From Paraktedonobacter sp964250225 (GTDB lineage: Bacteria; Chloroflexota; Ktedonobacteria; Ktedonobacterales; Ktedonobacteraceae): a DNA stretch of 64,000 nt. The translations under genes were made by a program, and so were the position numbers. The notes beneath the pieces are model-generated. The model saw nothing but the letters and a program-made list of their open reading frames with translations, was not told the origin of the DNA and ran no database searches. The stretch is taken from contig CAXUEY010000011.1 in assembly GCA_964250225.1 (NCBI GenBank), forward strand, positions 1 through 64,000. Direction: 5' to 3'. Below, in pieces: positions 1 through 8,793 of this stretch; position 1 is the stretch's first letter; every line of letters begins with the position of its first letter.

Positions 1-19
1 GAGTAATACCGCTCGCTTG

Positions 20-48
20 TTGACAGGACGTGTATACTAGGATATAGA
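20..48 (+). promoter_or_regulatory. Sigma-70-type promoter upstream of the Rpn nuclease gene
   Basis: A perfect TTGACA (20-25) and TATAGA (43-48) are separated by 17 bases, close to the housekeeping consensus. It points toward the gene starting at 189, leaving a leader of about 130 bases. A TATACT at 33-38 lies inside the spacer but is too close to the -35 box. Read by eye only. Confidence 0.6.
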
Positions 49-188
49 GATACAAAACCAGAAATGCATGCGGATGGACGGGGATGTCTGGAACACAGTC
101 GGCGGTGGTGGTGCGGGCGACCAGGCCGCATTGAAGCTGGGAGGGGTCTATGCTACACTAAAAACGAGCGAAAGGACGTCGAGAGAAG

Positions 189-1133
189 ATGTGGTGGGAT
201 TTGATTTTGAAGCTGTTGCTGCGGGAGAGTCCACAGGATCTGCTCACGTGGGTGTTGCCGGGAGCGATCTTTGTGGGATGGCGCGAGACGCAATTTCAGA
301 AGCGCGGACAGGGGCGCCGACGAAAACGCGTCAAGAACACGCTGTCGGCGCACGAGATCCGCGCCGATAGTCTGATGGAAGTCGTGTATCAAGGACGTCG
401 CTATCTCATCCATGTGGAGCTGCAATCCACCAAAGATGGGGAGATCGGTTATCGGCTCTTAGGGTACAGTCATGGCGCGATTGGTCTGTACCATCTGCCG
501 GTGCTCTCCTATGTCATCTACGTGTTGCCGGTTCCCGATCCGCCAGCCTCGCCCTATGAGTGGCCTGGCACCGGGAGCAGCCCACGAATGAGCTTCGAGT
601 ATGACAGCATCGAACTGGCCGAGCTAGCGGTAGAGGAGGTAGAGCAGAAGCAATTGGTGGGGGTCGCGCCACTGTTGCTGTTGACCAAAGGCGGGGCGAC
701 CCGTGAGGTGCTTGAACGGGCGATTATGGTGTTAGAGCAGGCACGCAAGGCAGAGGCGCTGGCTATTCTGCGCTTGCTGGCCACCCAGGTGTTTCAGAAT
801 GACCAGGAGATGGTCGCGTGGATTGAATGGAGGTTTACGACGATGCATGATTCGTGGATCGAAGAATCCCTGATGTACAAGGAACTGGTTCAAAAAGGCG
901 AGATCAAGGGCTTTGAAAAAGGCGAGATCAAAGGCTTTGAAAAAGGGTTGCGCCAGAGCATCATGGAAGTGGTGAGGGCGCGCTTCCCTGACCTGCTGGA
1001 CCTCGCGCGAAAGCGCGTGGCACGCGTTCACGGGGAGGAGCAGTTGCGCGAGATTCTGATCCGACTGGTGATCATCCCCACCGAAGGCGAGGCGCACCGC
1101 TTCTTGACGACATTGGGCGCGGGTAGGGCCTGA
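189..1133 (+). CDS. Rpn family PD-(D/E)XK nuclease / putative transposase
   Basis: The 314-residue protein resembles the Rpn (recombination-promoting nuclease, formerly transposase_31) group, whose members cut DNA and stimulate RecA-independent recombination. The nuclease core is near residues 55-85: an Asp in IRADSLMEV followed by HVELQSTKD, which fits the D...ExQ form of the PD-(D/E)XK site. The C-terminal part is charged and helical, with two tandem GEIKGFEK units near residues 237-252, a repeat common in this family. The ATG at 189 follows a GAGAGAAG purine stretch. It is transcribed alone ahead of mutS2. The family call is fairly secure; activity is inferred. Confidence 0.7.
   Translation: MWWDLILKLLLRESPQDLLTWVLPGAIFVGWRETQFQKRGQGRRRKRVKNTLSAHEIRADSLMEVVYQGRRYLIHVELQSTKDGEIGYRLLGYSHGAIGLYHLPVLSYVIYVLPVPDPPASPYEWPGTGSSPRMSFEYDSIELAELAVEEVEQKQLVGVAPLLLLTKGGATREVLERAIMVLEQARKAEALAILRLLATQVFQNDQEMVAWIEWRFTTMHDSWIEESLMYKELVQKGEIKGFEKGEIKGFEKGLRQSIMEVVRARFPDLLDLARKRVARVHGEEQLREILIRLVIIPTEGEAHRFLTTLGAGRA
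897..944 (+). repeat. Two tandem 24-bp units inside the Rpn gene
   Basis: Units 897-920 and 921-944 differ at one base and each encodes GEIKGFEK. The length is a multiple of three, so unit number can vary without breaking the frame. Variable copies of this kind are typical of the linker in Rpn-like proteins. Confidence 0.8.
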
Positions 1134-1289
1134 CCTTCGGCGCGCTGGCCATGCTGGAGAAAGATCGGGCCTCTCACGCCAAAATTTGCCCTGCTGGAAA
1201 CACTGGGTTATAATGCACACGTCCACTAGCAGGAAGAATTGTCCCGGCAAGTTCAGAGAGGCCCGTTGCTGGCCAGGAAATAGATACCT

Positions 1290-3746
1290 ATGCACGAGAA
1301 AAGCATTTTTACACTGGAATATCCCAAAGTTTTAGAAAAAGTGGCCAGGGAGGCCGCGTTTTCGGCCAGCAAAACATTGGTACGGGAGCTACTCCCGACG
1401 CCCAATGTGCAGGAAGCCCGACGTCGCCAGGCCTATACAAGCGAGGCCAATCATCTGATCGATCTGCGCAATGACGCGGGCATTCAGGGCGCGCGCGATA
1501 TTCGCCCGTGCCTGGAACGCGCGGCCCGCGAAGGCGTGCTCAATCCGTCCGAATTTCTGGAGGTGCAGGCGACGGTCAAAAGCACGCTTTTTGTGGCGCA
1601 CATGCTGGAGAAGCTGGATGAGACGAGCTTTCCCCTGCTGCGTCAACTGGGCTACGATCTGCCGCAGCGCGCCCAGATTGCCCGACGCATCGAGGAGACG
1701 ATCAGCGAGGAGGGCGAGGTGCTGGACTCGGCCAGTCCGACCCTGCGCAAAGTGCGCTTCGAGATTCGCGGGGCCAATCAGCGTTTGCAGGAACGGCTGC
1801 GCACCCTCGTTCACGAGTTTGGTCCCTCCCTGCAAGAGCCGATTGTCACGATCCGCAATGATCGCTACGTCATCCCCGTTCGCTCTGAGAGCCGGGGCGC
1901 GGTACGCGGCATCGTCCACGACCAGTCCTCCAGTGGCGCAACGGTCTTTGTCGAGCCGATGGTTGTGGTGGAGATGAATAATAAGCTGCGTCAGTTGCAG
2001 ATCGAGGAACGCCAGGAGATCGAGCGTATCCTGCGCGTGCTCTCTTTAGAGGTGGGCAACGAGGCTGACGCGCTGCGCCTGGGCGTGGAACTGCTGGCGG
2101 AATTCGACCTGCACCTGGCTAAAGCGCGCTATGGTCGCCTGAACCGCTGCTCCGAGCCGATCCTGAACGATCAGGGGCGCATCGATCTGCGTAACGCGCG
2201 CCATCCGCTGCTGACCGGCAAGGTCGTGCCGACGAATTTCCATCTAGGCCGCGAGTTTTTTATGGTAGTCATCACCGGCCCCAACACCGGCGGCAAGACC
2301 GTCGCGCTCAAGACCGTGGGACTGCTAACCCTGATGGCTCAAGCGGGTCTGCCCATCCCCGTCGATGAGCACTCGGAAGTGGCGGTCTTCGACGAGGTGT
2401 TCGCTGACATTGGCGACGAACAGAGCATCGAGCAGAGCCTGAGCACTTTCTCATCGCACCTGAGCCGCATCATCGAGATTTTGCGCGAGATCGAGGAGAG
2501 CCTGACCCGCGAGACGCCCGATATTCATGGCCGCCTGGCGGAGACGCTGATCGGCAAGCGGCAACCTATGCGCGCACTGGTGCTCTTCGACGAGCTGGGC
2601 GCGGGCACCGATCCCAGCGAAGGCTCGGCCCTGGCACGCGCCATCCTGACACACCTGCTGGAGCGCCATATCAGCACGGTAGCCACGACGCACTATTCCG
2701 AACTCAAAGCCTTCGCGCACGAGCAACCGGGCGTGGTCAACGCCTCCGTGGAGTTCGATGTCGAGACGCTCTCGCCAACCTACAAACTGAGCATCGGCCT
2801 GCCGGGACGCAGCAACGCCCTGGCCATCGCCAATCGTCTGGGCCTGGGCCAGTCCGTGATTCAGCGGGGACGCGAATTTCTGGGCAGCGCGGGCGTGCGC
2901 ATGGAAAACCTGCTGGAAGGCTTGCAGTCCGAACGCAAGGCCGCCGAGGATGAACGCTTCAACCTGAGCATGGAACGCGCCGAGGTCGAGCACCAGCGCA
3001 AAGAGTTGGAGCAGATGCGCTACAAGCTGGAAGAAGAGCGTGTGCGCACCATTAATCAGGCGCGCGCCCAGGCTCAACGCGAGCTGGACGAGGCCCGCAA
3101 GCAACTGGCCAGGGTCAAAGTCGATGTGAGCCGCGTCAACCTCACCCGCGAACGGCTCAACGAAGACCGCCAGCGCGTCAACACTCTGGAGAACAAGCTC
3201 GCGCCGCTGCCAGAGCCGCGTAAACCCGCGAAAAAGCCAGAGCCAATTGAGGAGAAGATTGGGGGGCCGTTGCGCATCGGCGACACTGTGCGTGTGCTCA
3301 GCTTTGGACAAAACGCCGAACTGATTGGTCTCTCAGGTGACCATAGCGAGGCCGAGGTCAAGATGGGGTCCATGCGCTTCCGCGTGGGTGTGGACAACAT
3401 CGAGCGTCTGAGCAAACGCCAGGCGGAGTCTCAGCAGGAGCGTCCTTCGCAGCCTCAGCAGCCCGCCGTGGTTGTGCCGCGCTACGAGGACCGTCCAGAG
3501 GTCGCCATGCAGATCGACATGCGTGGCTGGCGCGTCGAGGATGCGTTGATCGAACTGGATACCTATCTCAACGATGCCGTCATGGCCGGGCTGGCCGCTG
3601 TGCGCATCGTGCATGGCAAAGGCACGGGAGCCTTGCGCCAGGCTGTACGCGAACAACTCTCGCACAGCCCGCTGGTCAAGTCCTACACCTCCGCGCCCCC
3701 CCAGGACGGCGGCGACGGCGTGACGGTGGTGAAGTTTGTCGCGTAG
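1290..3746 (+). CDS. mutS2: Endonuclease MutS2 (recombination suppressor / ribosome rescue ATPase)
   Basis: At 818 residues this has the full MutS2 layout: MutS core and clamp (about 1-320), an ABC-type ATPase with Walker A GPNTGGKTVALKT near residue 331 and the LFDELGAGTDPSEG Walker B near 430, a long charged coiled coil (about 540-660), a KOW-like segment, and a C-terminal Smr domain (about 740-818) with IDMRGWRVEDAL and VRIVHGKGTGALR. MutS2 lacks the mismatch-recognition domain of MutS; in Bacillus it acts on collided ribosomes and in Helicobacter it suppresses recombination. The ATG at 1290 is preceded by AGGAAA. It is probably monocistronic. Confidence 0.95.
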   Translation: MHEKSIFTLEYPKVLEKVAREAAFSASKTLVRELLPTPNVQEARRRQAYTSEANHLIDLRNDAGIQGARDIRPCLERAAREGVLNPSEFLEVQATVKSTLFVAHMLEKLDETSFPLLRQLGYDLPQRAQIARRIEETISEEGEVLDSASPTLRKVRFEIRGANQRLQERLRTLVHEFGPSLQEPIVTIRNDRYVIPVRSESRGAVRGIVHDQSSSGATVFVEPMVVVEMNNKLRQLQIEERQEIERILRVLSLEVGNEADALRLGVELLAEFDLHLAKARYGRLNRCSEPILNDQGRIDLRNARHPLLTGKVVPTNFHLGREFFMVVITGPNTGGKTVALKTVGLLTLMAQAGLPIPVDEHSEVAVFDEVFADIGDEQSIEQSLSTFSSHLSRIIEILREIEESLTRETPDIHGRLAETLIGKRQPMRALVLFDELGAGTDPSEGSALARAILTHLLERHISTVATTHYSELKAFAHEQPGVVNASVEFDVETLSPTYKLSIGLPGRSNALAIANRLGLGQSVIQRGREFLGSAGVRMENLLEGLQSERKAAEDERFNLSMERAEVEHQRKELEQMRYKLEEERVRTINQARAQAQRELDEARKQLARVKVDVSRVNLTRERLNEDRQRVNTLENKLAPLPEPRKPAKKPEPIEEKIGGPLRIGDTVRVLSFGQNAELIGLSGDHSEAEVKMGSMRFRVGVDNIERLSKRQAESQQERPSQPQQPAVVVPRYEDRPEVAMQIDMRGWRVEDALIELDTYLNDAVMAGLAAVRIVHGKGTGALRQAVREQLSHSPLVKSYTSAPPQDGGDGVTVVKFVA

Positions 3747-3884
3747 AGGCTGGAGGGGGTTATTTCCATTCGGTGCCTTTTCGTCTCGATTGCGTCATCT
3801 CCAACGTGTCATAGAGAGGGGAGCATCTTCCCCGCTGATTGATTGGCAAAAAAACAATACACATATTTTCATGAAGGAGCAAGT

Positions 3885-4418
3885 ATGTCTTCAATACAAC
3901 GCCCTGACATCAGGCAGGGGCTTGGACGAGCAGGCCACTACGCGAAAGATACATTAGGCGGTTTCAGAACCTTTCTCTTGCGCGGCAATGTCGTCGATCT
4001 GGCCATTGGTATCGTGATTGGCGCGGCTTTTACCTCGGTTGTGAATGCCCTGGTCAAAGATATCATCACTCCGCTTGTTCCAGTCTCGCAGGGCAACCTG
4101 AGCGATGCCGTCTGGTCCCCCGGAGGAAAAATCGCGATCCATTATGGCGATTTCATTAATGCTGTGATCAGCTTCGTGATTGTCGCGGCGGTGCTCTATT
4201 TCTTTGTTGTGCGACCGGTTGCAGCTTTACTGGCACGCTATAAACCACCAGTGGTGGCGGCGCCCACGACGCGCGATTGCCCCTACTGCCTGCAAGCGAT
4301 CCCGTTACAGGCCACGCGTTGCGCCTATTGCACCTCGCCCGTGCCTCCAACACAGGAACAGGCCCCTGCTCCAGTGGCTCCACAGCCAGATAACGTGCCA
4401 CGAAGGAGCAACAGTTAA
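3885..4418 (+). CDS. mscL: Large-conductance mechanosensitive channel MscL with C-terminal zinc ribbon
   Basis: MscL is a homopentameric membrane valve that opens under osmotic down-shock. The N-terminal FLLRGNVVDLAIGIVIG motif and first transmembrane helix (about residues 22-50 of the 177-residue form) and the second helix (about 85-110) are clear. After the usual C-terminal helix the protein continues into CPYCLQA...CAYC (two CxxC knuckles, about 130-153) and a Pro/Ala-rich tail, a zinc ribbon absent from the classical E. coli protein. I chose ATG 3885 because AAGGAGC lies 4 bases upstream; an in-frame TTG at 3843 has no such site. A strong terminator follows. Confidence 0.9.
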   Translation: MSSIQRPDIRQGLGRAGHYAKDTLGGFRTFLLRGNVVDLAIGIVIGAAFTSVVNALVKDIITPLVPVSQGNLSDAVWSPGGKIAIHYGDFINAVISFVIVAAVLYFFVVRPVAALLARYKPPVVAAPTTRDCPYCLQAIPLQATRCAYCTSPVPPTQEQAPAPVAPQPDNVPRRSNS

Positions 4419-4450
4419 AGTGGCTCCCTGGGCTGCATCTTGTGAGCATA

Positions 4451-4492
4451 AAGAGACGTGAGAACAGTTTATTGCTGCTCTCACGTCTCTTT
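4451..4492. terminator. Bidirectional terminator hairpin between mscL and the csbD-like gene
   Basis: A 17-bp stem with one mismatch (4451-4467 with 4476-4492) and an 8-base loop lies between two convergent genes, with T-rich flanks on the plus side. It can end both transcripts. Confidence 0.8.
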
Positions 4493-4516
4493 GCTGAGAT
4501 TGACATGTTGCGTGAA

Positions 4517-4744
4517 TCAGACGTTTGTGTCTGGGTTCGTCTTCCTGTCAATCTGCTGCTCAACCTTCCCACCTTGCTCCTGGACGTTGCCCCCGATCTC
4601 ACGTGCTCCCCCTCTGGCCTCCATCTTGCGATTGCCCGTCGCACCTCCTGTTTTCCGCTGCAACTTGCCCGCAATGCGATTGAGTTTCCCCTTCAGCGTA
4701 TCCTTTTGCCCCTGTGTGCGCAAATCCCTTTGATTTTCAGCCAT
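4517..4744 (-). CDS. CsbD family stress protein
   Basis: A 75-residue, very hydrophilic protein with the CsbD pattern LKGKLNRIAGK followed by Gly-rich repeats (GNRKMEARGG, GGNVQEQGGK). CsbD proteins are small, abundant general-stress proteins of unknown biochemical role, sigma-B controlled in Bacillus. ATG 4744 is chosen because GGAGGG and GGAGG lie just upstream; the frame is open further upstream, but that part does not resemble the family. It converges with mscL, which is notable because both are linked to osmotic stress. Confidence 0.75.
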   Translation of the reverse strand: MAENQRDLRTQGQKDTLKGKLNRIAGKLQRKTGGATGNRKMEARGGAREIGGNVQEQGGKVEQQIDRKTNPDTNV

Positions 4745-5009
4745 GACCTCCGTCTCCCTCCTGTTGTGCTTTATTGTTTGAAATGGTGTGGGCGCTACCG
4801 GAATGAGAAATTCTTTCCCAGTCCCATTGGTGATACGCTTCCACATGACAAAAGGATACATCTGTACACCTCTGATGATTTGTTCTTGCTTATGTTGGGT
4901 TGGCGAGCATGGTGTGGAAGCGCTCGGCGCACTGGTCGCAGATCAGCGCGGACGGCGTGGTGCATTGGCCCTTCCCTGTAACAAAAATCCCGGCTATACT
5001 GATTGCTTA

Positions 5010-5025
5010 TTGATAACGCTATCAA
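5010..5025. promoter_or_regulatory. 16-bp perfect palindrome upstream of the sigma factor gene
   Basis: TTGATA-ACGC-TATCAA lies between a TATACT box (4995-5000) and the start codon at 5034. The position is right for an operator or a 5'-end hairpin controlling the sigma/propeller operon. No clear -35 box at normal spacing was found, so the promoter itself may be non-standard or autoregulated. Confidence 0.45.
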
Positions 5026-5033
5026 GGACAAGC

Positions 5034-5693
5034 ATGTTGTATAGAAAATCAAACGATGCAGGAGACATGGCCATAGCAGCGGAACCAGACGATTATGCCG
5101 AGGTAGTAGAGAAACGTGCCTTCCTGAGCCAGTTTTTGCAGGAGAACGCGCCCCGTTTGCAGGGGATTATTTGCTCATATGTGGCGCGCTCAGGTCTGGC
5201 CTCTGGCAGCGCGGTCCAGGCTGTGGCGCGCGATGTCTTTCAAGATATGGCGCTCGAAGCCCTGGCCCACGCCGACCGGCTCAACCTGGAGACGCTGCCC
5301 TGGGCCTGGCTCTTAGCCATCGCGCTCAATATTCTTAAACGCAAAAAAGCTGGCGAGGCCAGACGCAACCAGCGCGAGGTGTTGCTCAGCAACCTGCTGC
5401 CCGTTTCGGACATTGCCAGCGAGTGGGATTTTCTCGACCAGCTCAGCGCGCAGTTTGCCCCAGGCCCGGAGCAGCTCGTGGAAAGCAGCGAGCAGGTGCA
5501 GGAGATCCTCGCGCTCGTCTCGGACAGCGATGCGGAAGTCCTGCGCCTGGCCATTGTGGACGGGCTGAATACCGAACAACTGGCGCGCCGACTGGATGTC
5601 AATGCAGGCGCGGCCCGCGTGCGTTTATATCGCGCTTTACGAAGATTACGCGCTGCCTGGCAGCAACGCGAGCAACAAGGGAACAGAAGATGA
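5034..5693 (+). CDS. ECF-type RNA polymerase sigma-70 family factor
   Basis: A 219-residue protein with two sigma domains. Region 2 is near residues 20-95 (VFQDMALEALAHADRLNL, PWAWLLAIALNILKRKK) and region 4 near 150-210, with the helix-turn-helix LNTEQLARRLDVNAGAARVRLYRALRRLR. ATG 5034 has AAGGAC upstream at suitable spacing; ATG 5067 is possible, but its GGAG is only 2 bases away. The stop overlaps the next start as ATGA at 5690-5693, so the downstream propeller protein is probably translationally coupled and acts as its membrane anti-sigma or sensor partner. The DNA target is not visible. Confidence 0.85.
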   Translation: MLYRKSNDAGDMAIAAEPDDYAEVVEKRAFLSQFLQENAPRLQGIICSYVARSGLASGSAVQAVARDVFQDMALEALAHADRLNLETLPWAWLLAIALNILKRKKAGEARRNQREVLLSNLLPVSDIASEWDFLDQLSAQFAPGPEQLVESSEQVQEILALVSDSDAEVLRLAIVDGLNTEQLARRLDVNAGAARVRLYRALRRLRAAWQQREQQGNRR

Positions 5694-7399
5694 AGAACAC
5701 GCGTGAACCATCCAACATGCAGCGGCTTCTGCGCGAATGGACCCTGGCGCGCTACACTGCTGCCCTGGAACGCGGAGACCTGGAGACACTCGCCCTGATT
5801 ATGGAGCGCGCAACCCAGGATTCGATCCTGCAACTGATGATTCTGGAGATCCACGAGGTCTACCAGGATGACGATCTGTTATACATTGATGACAAGGATG
5901 ATGATATGGAGATAAAAACAGGCACAGCCAATTCCACCCCCGAACCTGAGGCGCTGCCAGAGCAGCCGCGTAAATCACGCAGGCGTACCGCCTGGGTGCG
6001 CGCACTGGCAGCGGCGATACTGGTCTGCCTGCTCGGTGGTGGTTTTCTGGGAGTGCAGTACTGGCGCGCCTCGCAAACAGCCGGATCAGGCCAGAATGCC
6101 ACGCTAGCGAACCTGACCAGAGCCCACGATGGGTGGTGCGTCGTCAACAGCCCACAACTAGACTCCAACAGCACCAGGCCGCAGCTCACCAACGTTTCAG
6201 GGGATGCCCCCAACGATGTCTGGGCGCTTGGTTTAGATGGCGATAGATATTCGTCGCAAAACGTCACGGAGCACTGGAACGGCCATGCCTGGTCTGTCGT
6301 GCCGCTGCCCCAGGACGCGCCTGGGAACATCGATCAGCTCAATGCCATCAGCGCAGCGGCCCCTGGCGATGCCTGGGCTGTGGGTTCTGTCTCGATCCCG
6401 CTGCCTTCCCCACCCGCTGGCACCCCGACCGGCCACAGCGAGGGAGGCGGCAATAGCGCCATCCAGCAGAACGGGGCCAGTGACCCGCGTGCGCCCCTCT
6501 CAGCGCTGGGTTCAGGCCAATCGAACGAACACGCTTTGCTTGAGCACTGGAACGGCCAGCAGTGGAGCATCGTCCCTTTCGCCAATCCCTATCCCGCCAC
6601 CTGGGGCATGTCGCAATTCAGCTCCATCTCGGTGATCTCGCCCAACAACGTCTGGGCGGCTGGCTTCTTCGAGGATCGCACCGGGCTGTCTCCCGACCAG
6701 CACATTTATGGCACGAACAAACCCCTGCTTGAGCACTGGGACGGCGCACAATGGAACATCATCAGCAGCCCCGCTTTCTCTGAGCACACGGTCTTCGATG
6801 CCATAACAGGTGTTTCCGCCAACGACATGTGGATCACCAGTTCTGTCGATGAGACAGGGGTAAACAGCGGAAATGGCGGGAAAAATGGCAGTGGTGGGGG
6901 AGCAGGGCAAGGCAGCACGCTTCTGCATTGGAATGGGAGCCAATGGCAGCGTGTAGCCAGCCCGTCGCAGGTCGTGTTTAGCAAGCTCAGCGCGAACTCG
7001 GCCAACAATATTTGGGGCATTGGCTATGCTACCCAGGCCAATCATACGAGTGTTATGGTAATCGAACACTGGGACGGCACAACGTGGAGAACTGTGAACA
7101 GTCCCGATGCGCGGCCAAAGCAAAATCCAGGCGCTGATGTGAGCTTCTCCGACATCCTCGCCATCTCCCCCAACAGCGTCTGGGTGGTAGGAAGCGCCTA
7201 CGATCCCAGAGAACAGGTATCCTACCAGGTTGTCGGACACTGGGATGGCCAACAGTGGCAGGTCTTCCCCCAGGACCGCAACGACGACCCCGGCCAGGTC
7301 CTGGGCATCACCTCTGTCTCAGGCAAAATCTGGGCTGTGGGAATTGCCTTCATCGGCCTGCAACAGGTTCCGCAACCGCTGATCGAGACAAGTTGTTAA
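5690..7399 (+). CDS. Membrane-anchored extracytoplasmic beta-propeller protein, probable anti-sigma/sensor
   Basis: About 569 residues. An N-terminal cytoplasmic helical part (about 1-105) precedes one membrane helix (about 106-128, ALAAAILVCLLGGGFLGVQYW). The rest is extracytoplasmic and carries repeated blades of the form 'DVWALG...EHWNGHAWSVVP', seen at least five times with HWNG or HWDG followed by W. This layout, cytosolic head, one helix, outside sensor, is that of ECF anti-sigma factors, and the ATGA overlap with the sigma gene supports the pairing. No zinc-binding HxxxCxxC anti-sigma motif is seen. A Gly/Asn-rich linker (about 385-402) interrupts the propeller. The ligand is unknown. 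Confidence 0.75.
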   Translation: MKNTREPSNMQRLLREWTLARYTAALERGDLETLALIMERATQDSILQLMILEIHEVYQDDDLLYIDDKDDDMEIKTGTANSTPEPEALPEQPRKSRRRTAWVRALAAAILVCLLGGGFLGVQYWRASQTAGSGQNATLANLTRAHDGWCVVNSPQLDSNSTRPQLTNVSGDAPNDVWALGLDGDRYSSQNVTEHWNGHAWSVVPLPQDAPGNIDQLNAISAAAPGDAWAVGSVSIPLPSPPAGTPTGHSEGGGNSAIQQNGASDPRAPLSALGSGQSNEHALLEHWNGQQWSIVPFANPYPATWGMSQFSSISVISPNNVWAAGFFEDRTGLSPDQHIYGTNKPLLEHWDGAQWNIISSPAFSEHTVFDAITGVSANDMWITSSVDETGVNSGNGGKNGSGGGAGQGSTLLHWNGSQWQRVASPSQVVFSKLSANSANNIWGIGYATQANHTSVMVIEHWDGTTWRTVNSPDARPKQNPGADVSFSDILAISPNSVWVVGSAYDPREQVSYQVVGHWDGQQWQVFPQDRNDDPGQVLGITSVSGKIWAVGIAFIGLQQVPQPLIETSC

Positions 7400-7466
7400 G
7401 AGGAGATAAGAAAAGAGGAGGGACGGGCAGTGCGCCCATCCCTCCTCTTTTCTTATCTCCTCTAAC
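7395..7466 (+). terminator. Long terminator hairpin after the sigma/propeller operon
   Basis: A near-perfect stem of about 33 bp starts in the stop codon region and closes at 7466 with a tight loop. Its arms are purine-rich and pyrimidine-rich. It separates the sigma/propeller operon from nurA. Confidence 0.85.
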
Positions 7467-7629
7467 TTTTGATGCAAGGCAAAGAAGTTACACAACTTCC
7501 CATACGCTAACTCTCCATTATTGCAGGTATGGACAAACAGTGATAAGATGTACGAGGAAATGTTCCCACAGTCCTGGCACGGTTCGGCCTTATATGCTCG
7601 TTTTTAAGGATTATAGAGAGGGCGGCTAC

Positions 7630-8772
7630 ATGGATTCACAGGGTTATGTTCAACTGAAACAGGAAATCACGCGCCGTATCGAGGCTGATCGCGCCCTGCT
7701 CGACCAGTTGCGCGCTGAAATTCGTCCTTTGCGCAACGAGGTGCGACCCATTTATCCGCGCTCAACCACCGCGCTCTCGCTCGTCGCTGCTGATGGGGGA
7801 AACAATAGCCTGCGCTTTGATCCGTTTCTTATCCATATCGTGCGCGTAGTTGATTCAAATAACCGGGAATACTGTCTTGAAGCGATTACGCCTACGACTA
7901 GCATTGATGAGCTGAGCGCCAAACAATTCAATGCCGATGGCACGCCACGGACCAGGCTGGGCGAAATGATGCGCTATTTAGGCGTGCGCGAGCTGACCGC
8001 TTTGAGCCATATGATTCGCCAAAATCCCGCTGGTCAGCCAACCAGCCTGAGTTGGGTCAAGAACTATCGCGAGCTGGTCGAGTGGGCCGCGCTCTTTTCG
8101 ATTGTGCGCAAACAGGATTTTGGCACTGATACCTTGCTAGTTTGTGACGGTCTTCTGCGCAGTACCGTGTTTGCCCGCGACCTGTTCCAGACCTACCTGC
8201 GAGGCATCCACGAGGGTATTGAGCAGCAACGACAGCGCAACAAGCGTCGGCTCTATCTGGTCGGAGTGGCCAAACAGAGCCAGGTACTGGCACGCTATCG
8301 TCTGGCAATGGCGCTTGAAAATATCCTGACCACCACGTATTCCGCCTATCTACCCATTCCGCGAGAAATTGAGGAAAAAGCCTATCAATGGTCAGAATAT
8401 GTGCGCGGAACCGATAGCGTGGCGGAGGGAAAGGGGCTGCATCAATTTGCCGGTGGCAAGATGTTTTTCGTCAAGTTCGGCAAGGGCACGCGTGATCCCA
8501 TCTGGCCAGTGGATATTTTTTTGCCCCAGGAAGGTGAGGCCGCGCACATCTTTGGCTATATGGTGGCCGATGCTCATAATGGCTTCCCGATCCCATATTA
8601 TCCGCAATGTCTGCAAAAAGCACATGAACATGCATCCCTGGTCGATTTTGATTTTGATATCTTCCAGGACCATATTTTCGCCGGCATTCGTCAGCTCCTG
8701 GCCAACGAAGCGCCTGTCTTAGACACATTCCGTCTTCAGGAACAAGATCCATCGCAACGCCGATACGAGTAA
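7630..8772 (+). CDS. nurA: NurA-domain 5'-3' nuclease
   Basis: A 380-residue NurA-type nuclease, partner of the HerA translocase in DNA end resection and also in phage defence contexts. The catalytic Asp lies in SLVAADGGN (about residue 55), as in the family; a second acidic cluster is the C-terminal VDFDFDIFQDH (about 338-348). ATG 7630 follows AGAGAGG; the frame is open upstream but without family similarity. The gene is 21 bases ahead of herA and clearly co-transcribed with it. Catalytic assignment rests on the motif only. Confidence 0.85.
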   Translation: MDSQGYVQLKQEITRRIEADRALLDQLRAEIRPLRNEVRPIYPRSTTALSLVAADGGNNSLRFDPFLIHIVRVVDSNNREYCLEAITPTTSIDELSAKQFNADGTPRTRLGEMMRYLGVRELTALSHMIRQNPAGQPTSLSWVKNYRELVEWAALFSIVRKQDFGTDTLLVCDGLLRSTVFARDLFQTYLRGIHEGIEQQRQRNKRRLYLVGVAKQSQVLARYRLAMALENILTTTYSAYLPIPREIEEKAYQWSEYVRGTDSVAEGKGLHQFAGGKMFFVKFGKGTRDPIWPVDIFLPQEGEAAHIFGYMVADAHNGFPIPYYPQCLQKAHEHASLVDFDFDIFQDHIFAGIRQLLANEAPVLDTFRLQEQDPSQRRYE

Positions 8773-8793
8773 AGAAAGGCAGATAGATATTTC

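Noticed and set aside
5423..5689. Long upstream extension of the propeller gene frame overlapping the sigma gene
   Set aside because: It runs through the sigma factor coding region in another frame; the ATGA-coupled ATG at 5690 fits both the operon and the membrane-anchor layout.
7255..7629. Upstream extension of the nurA frame
   Set aside because: It overlaps the propeller gene and the terminator; no NurA similarity before 7630.
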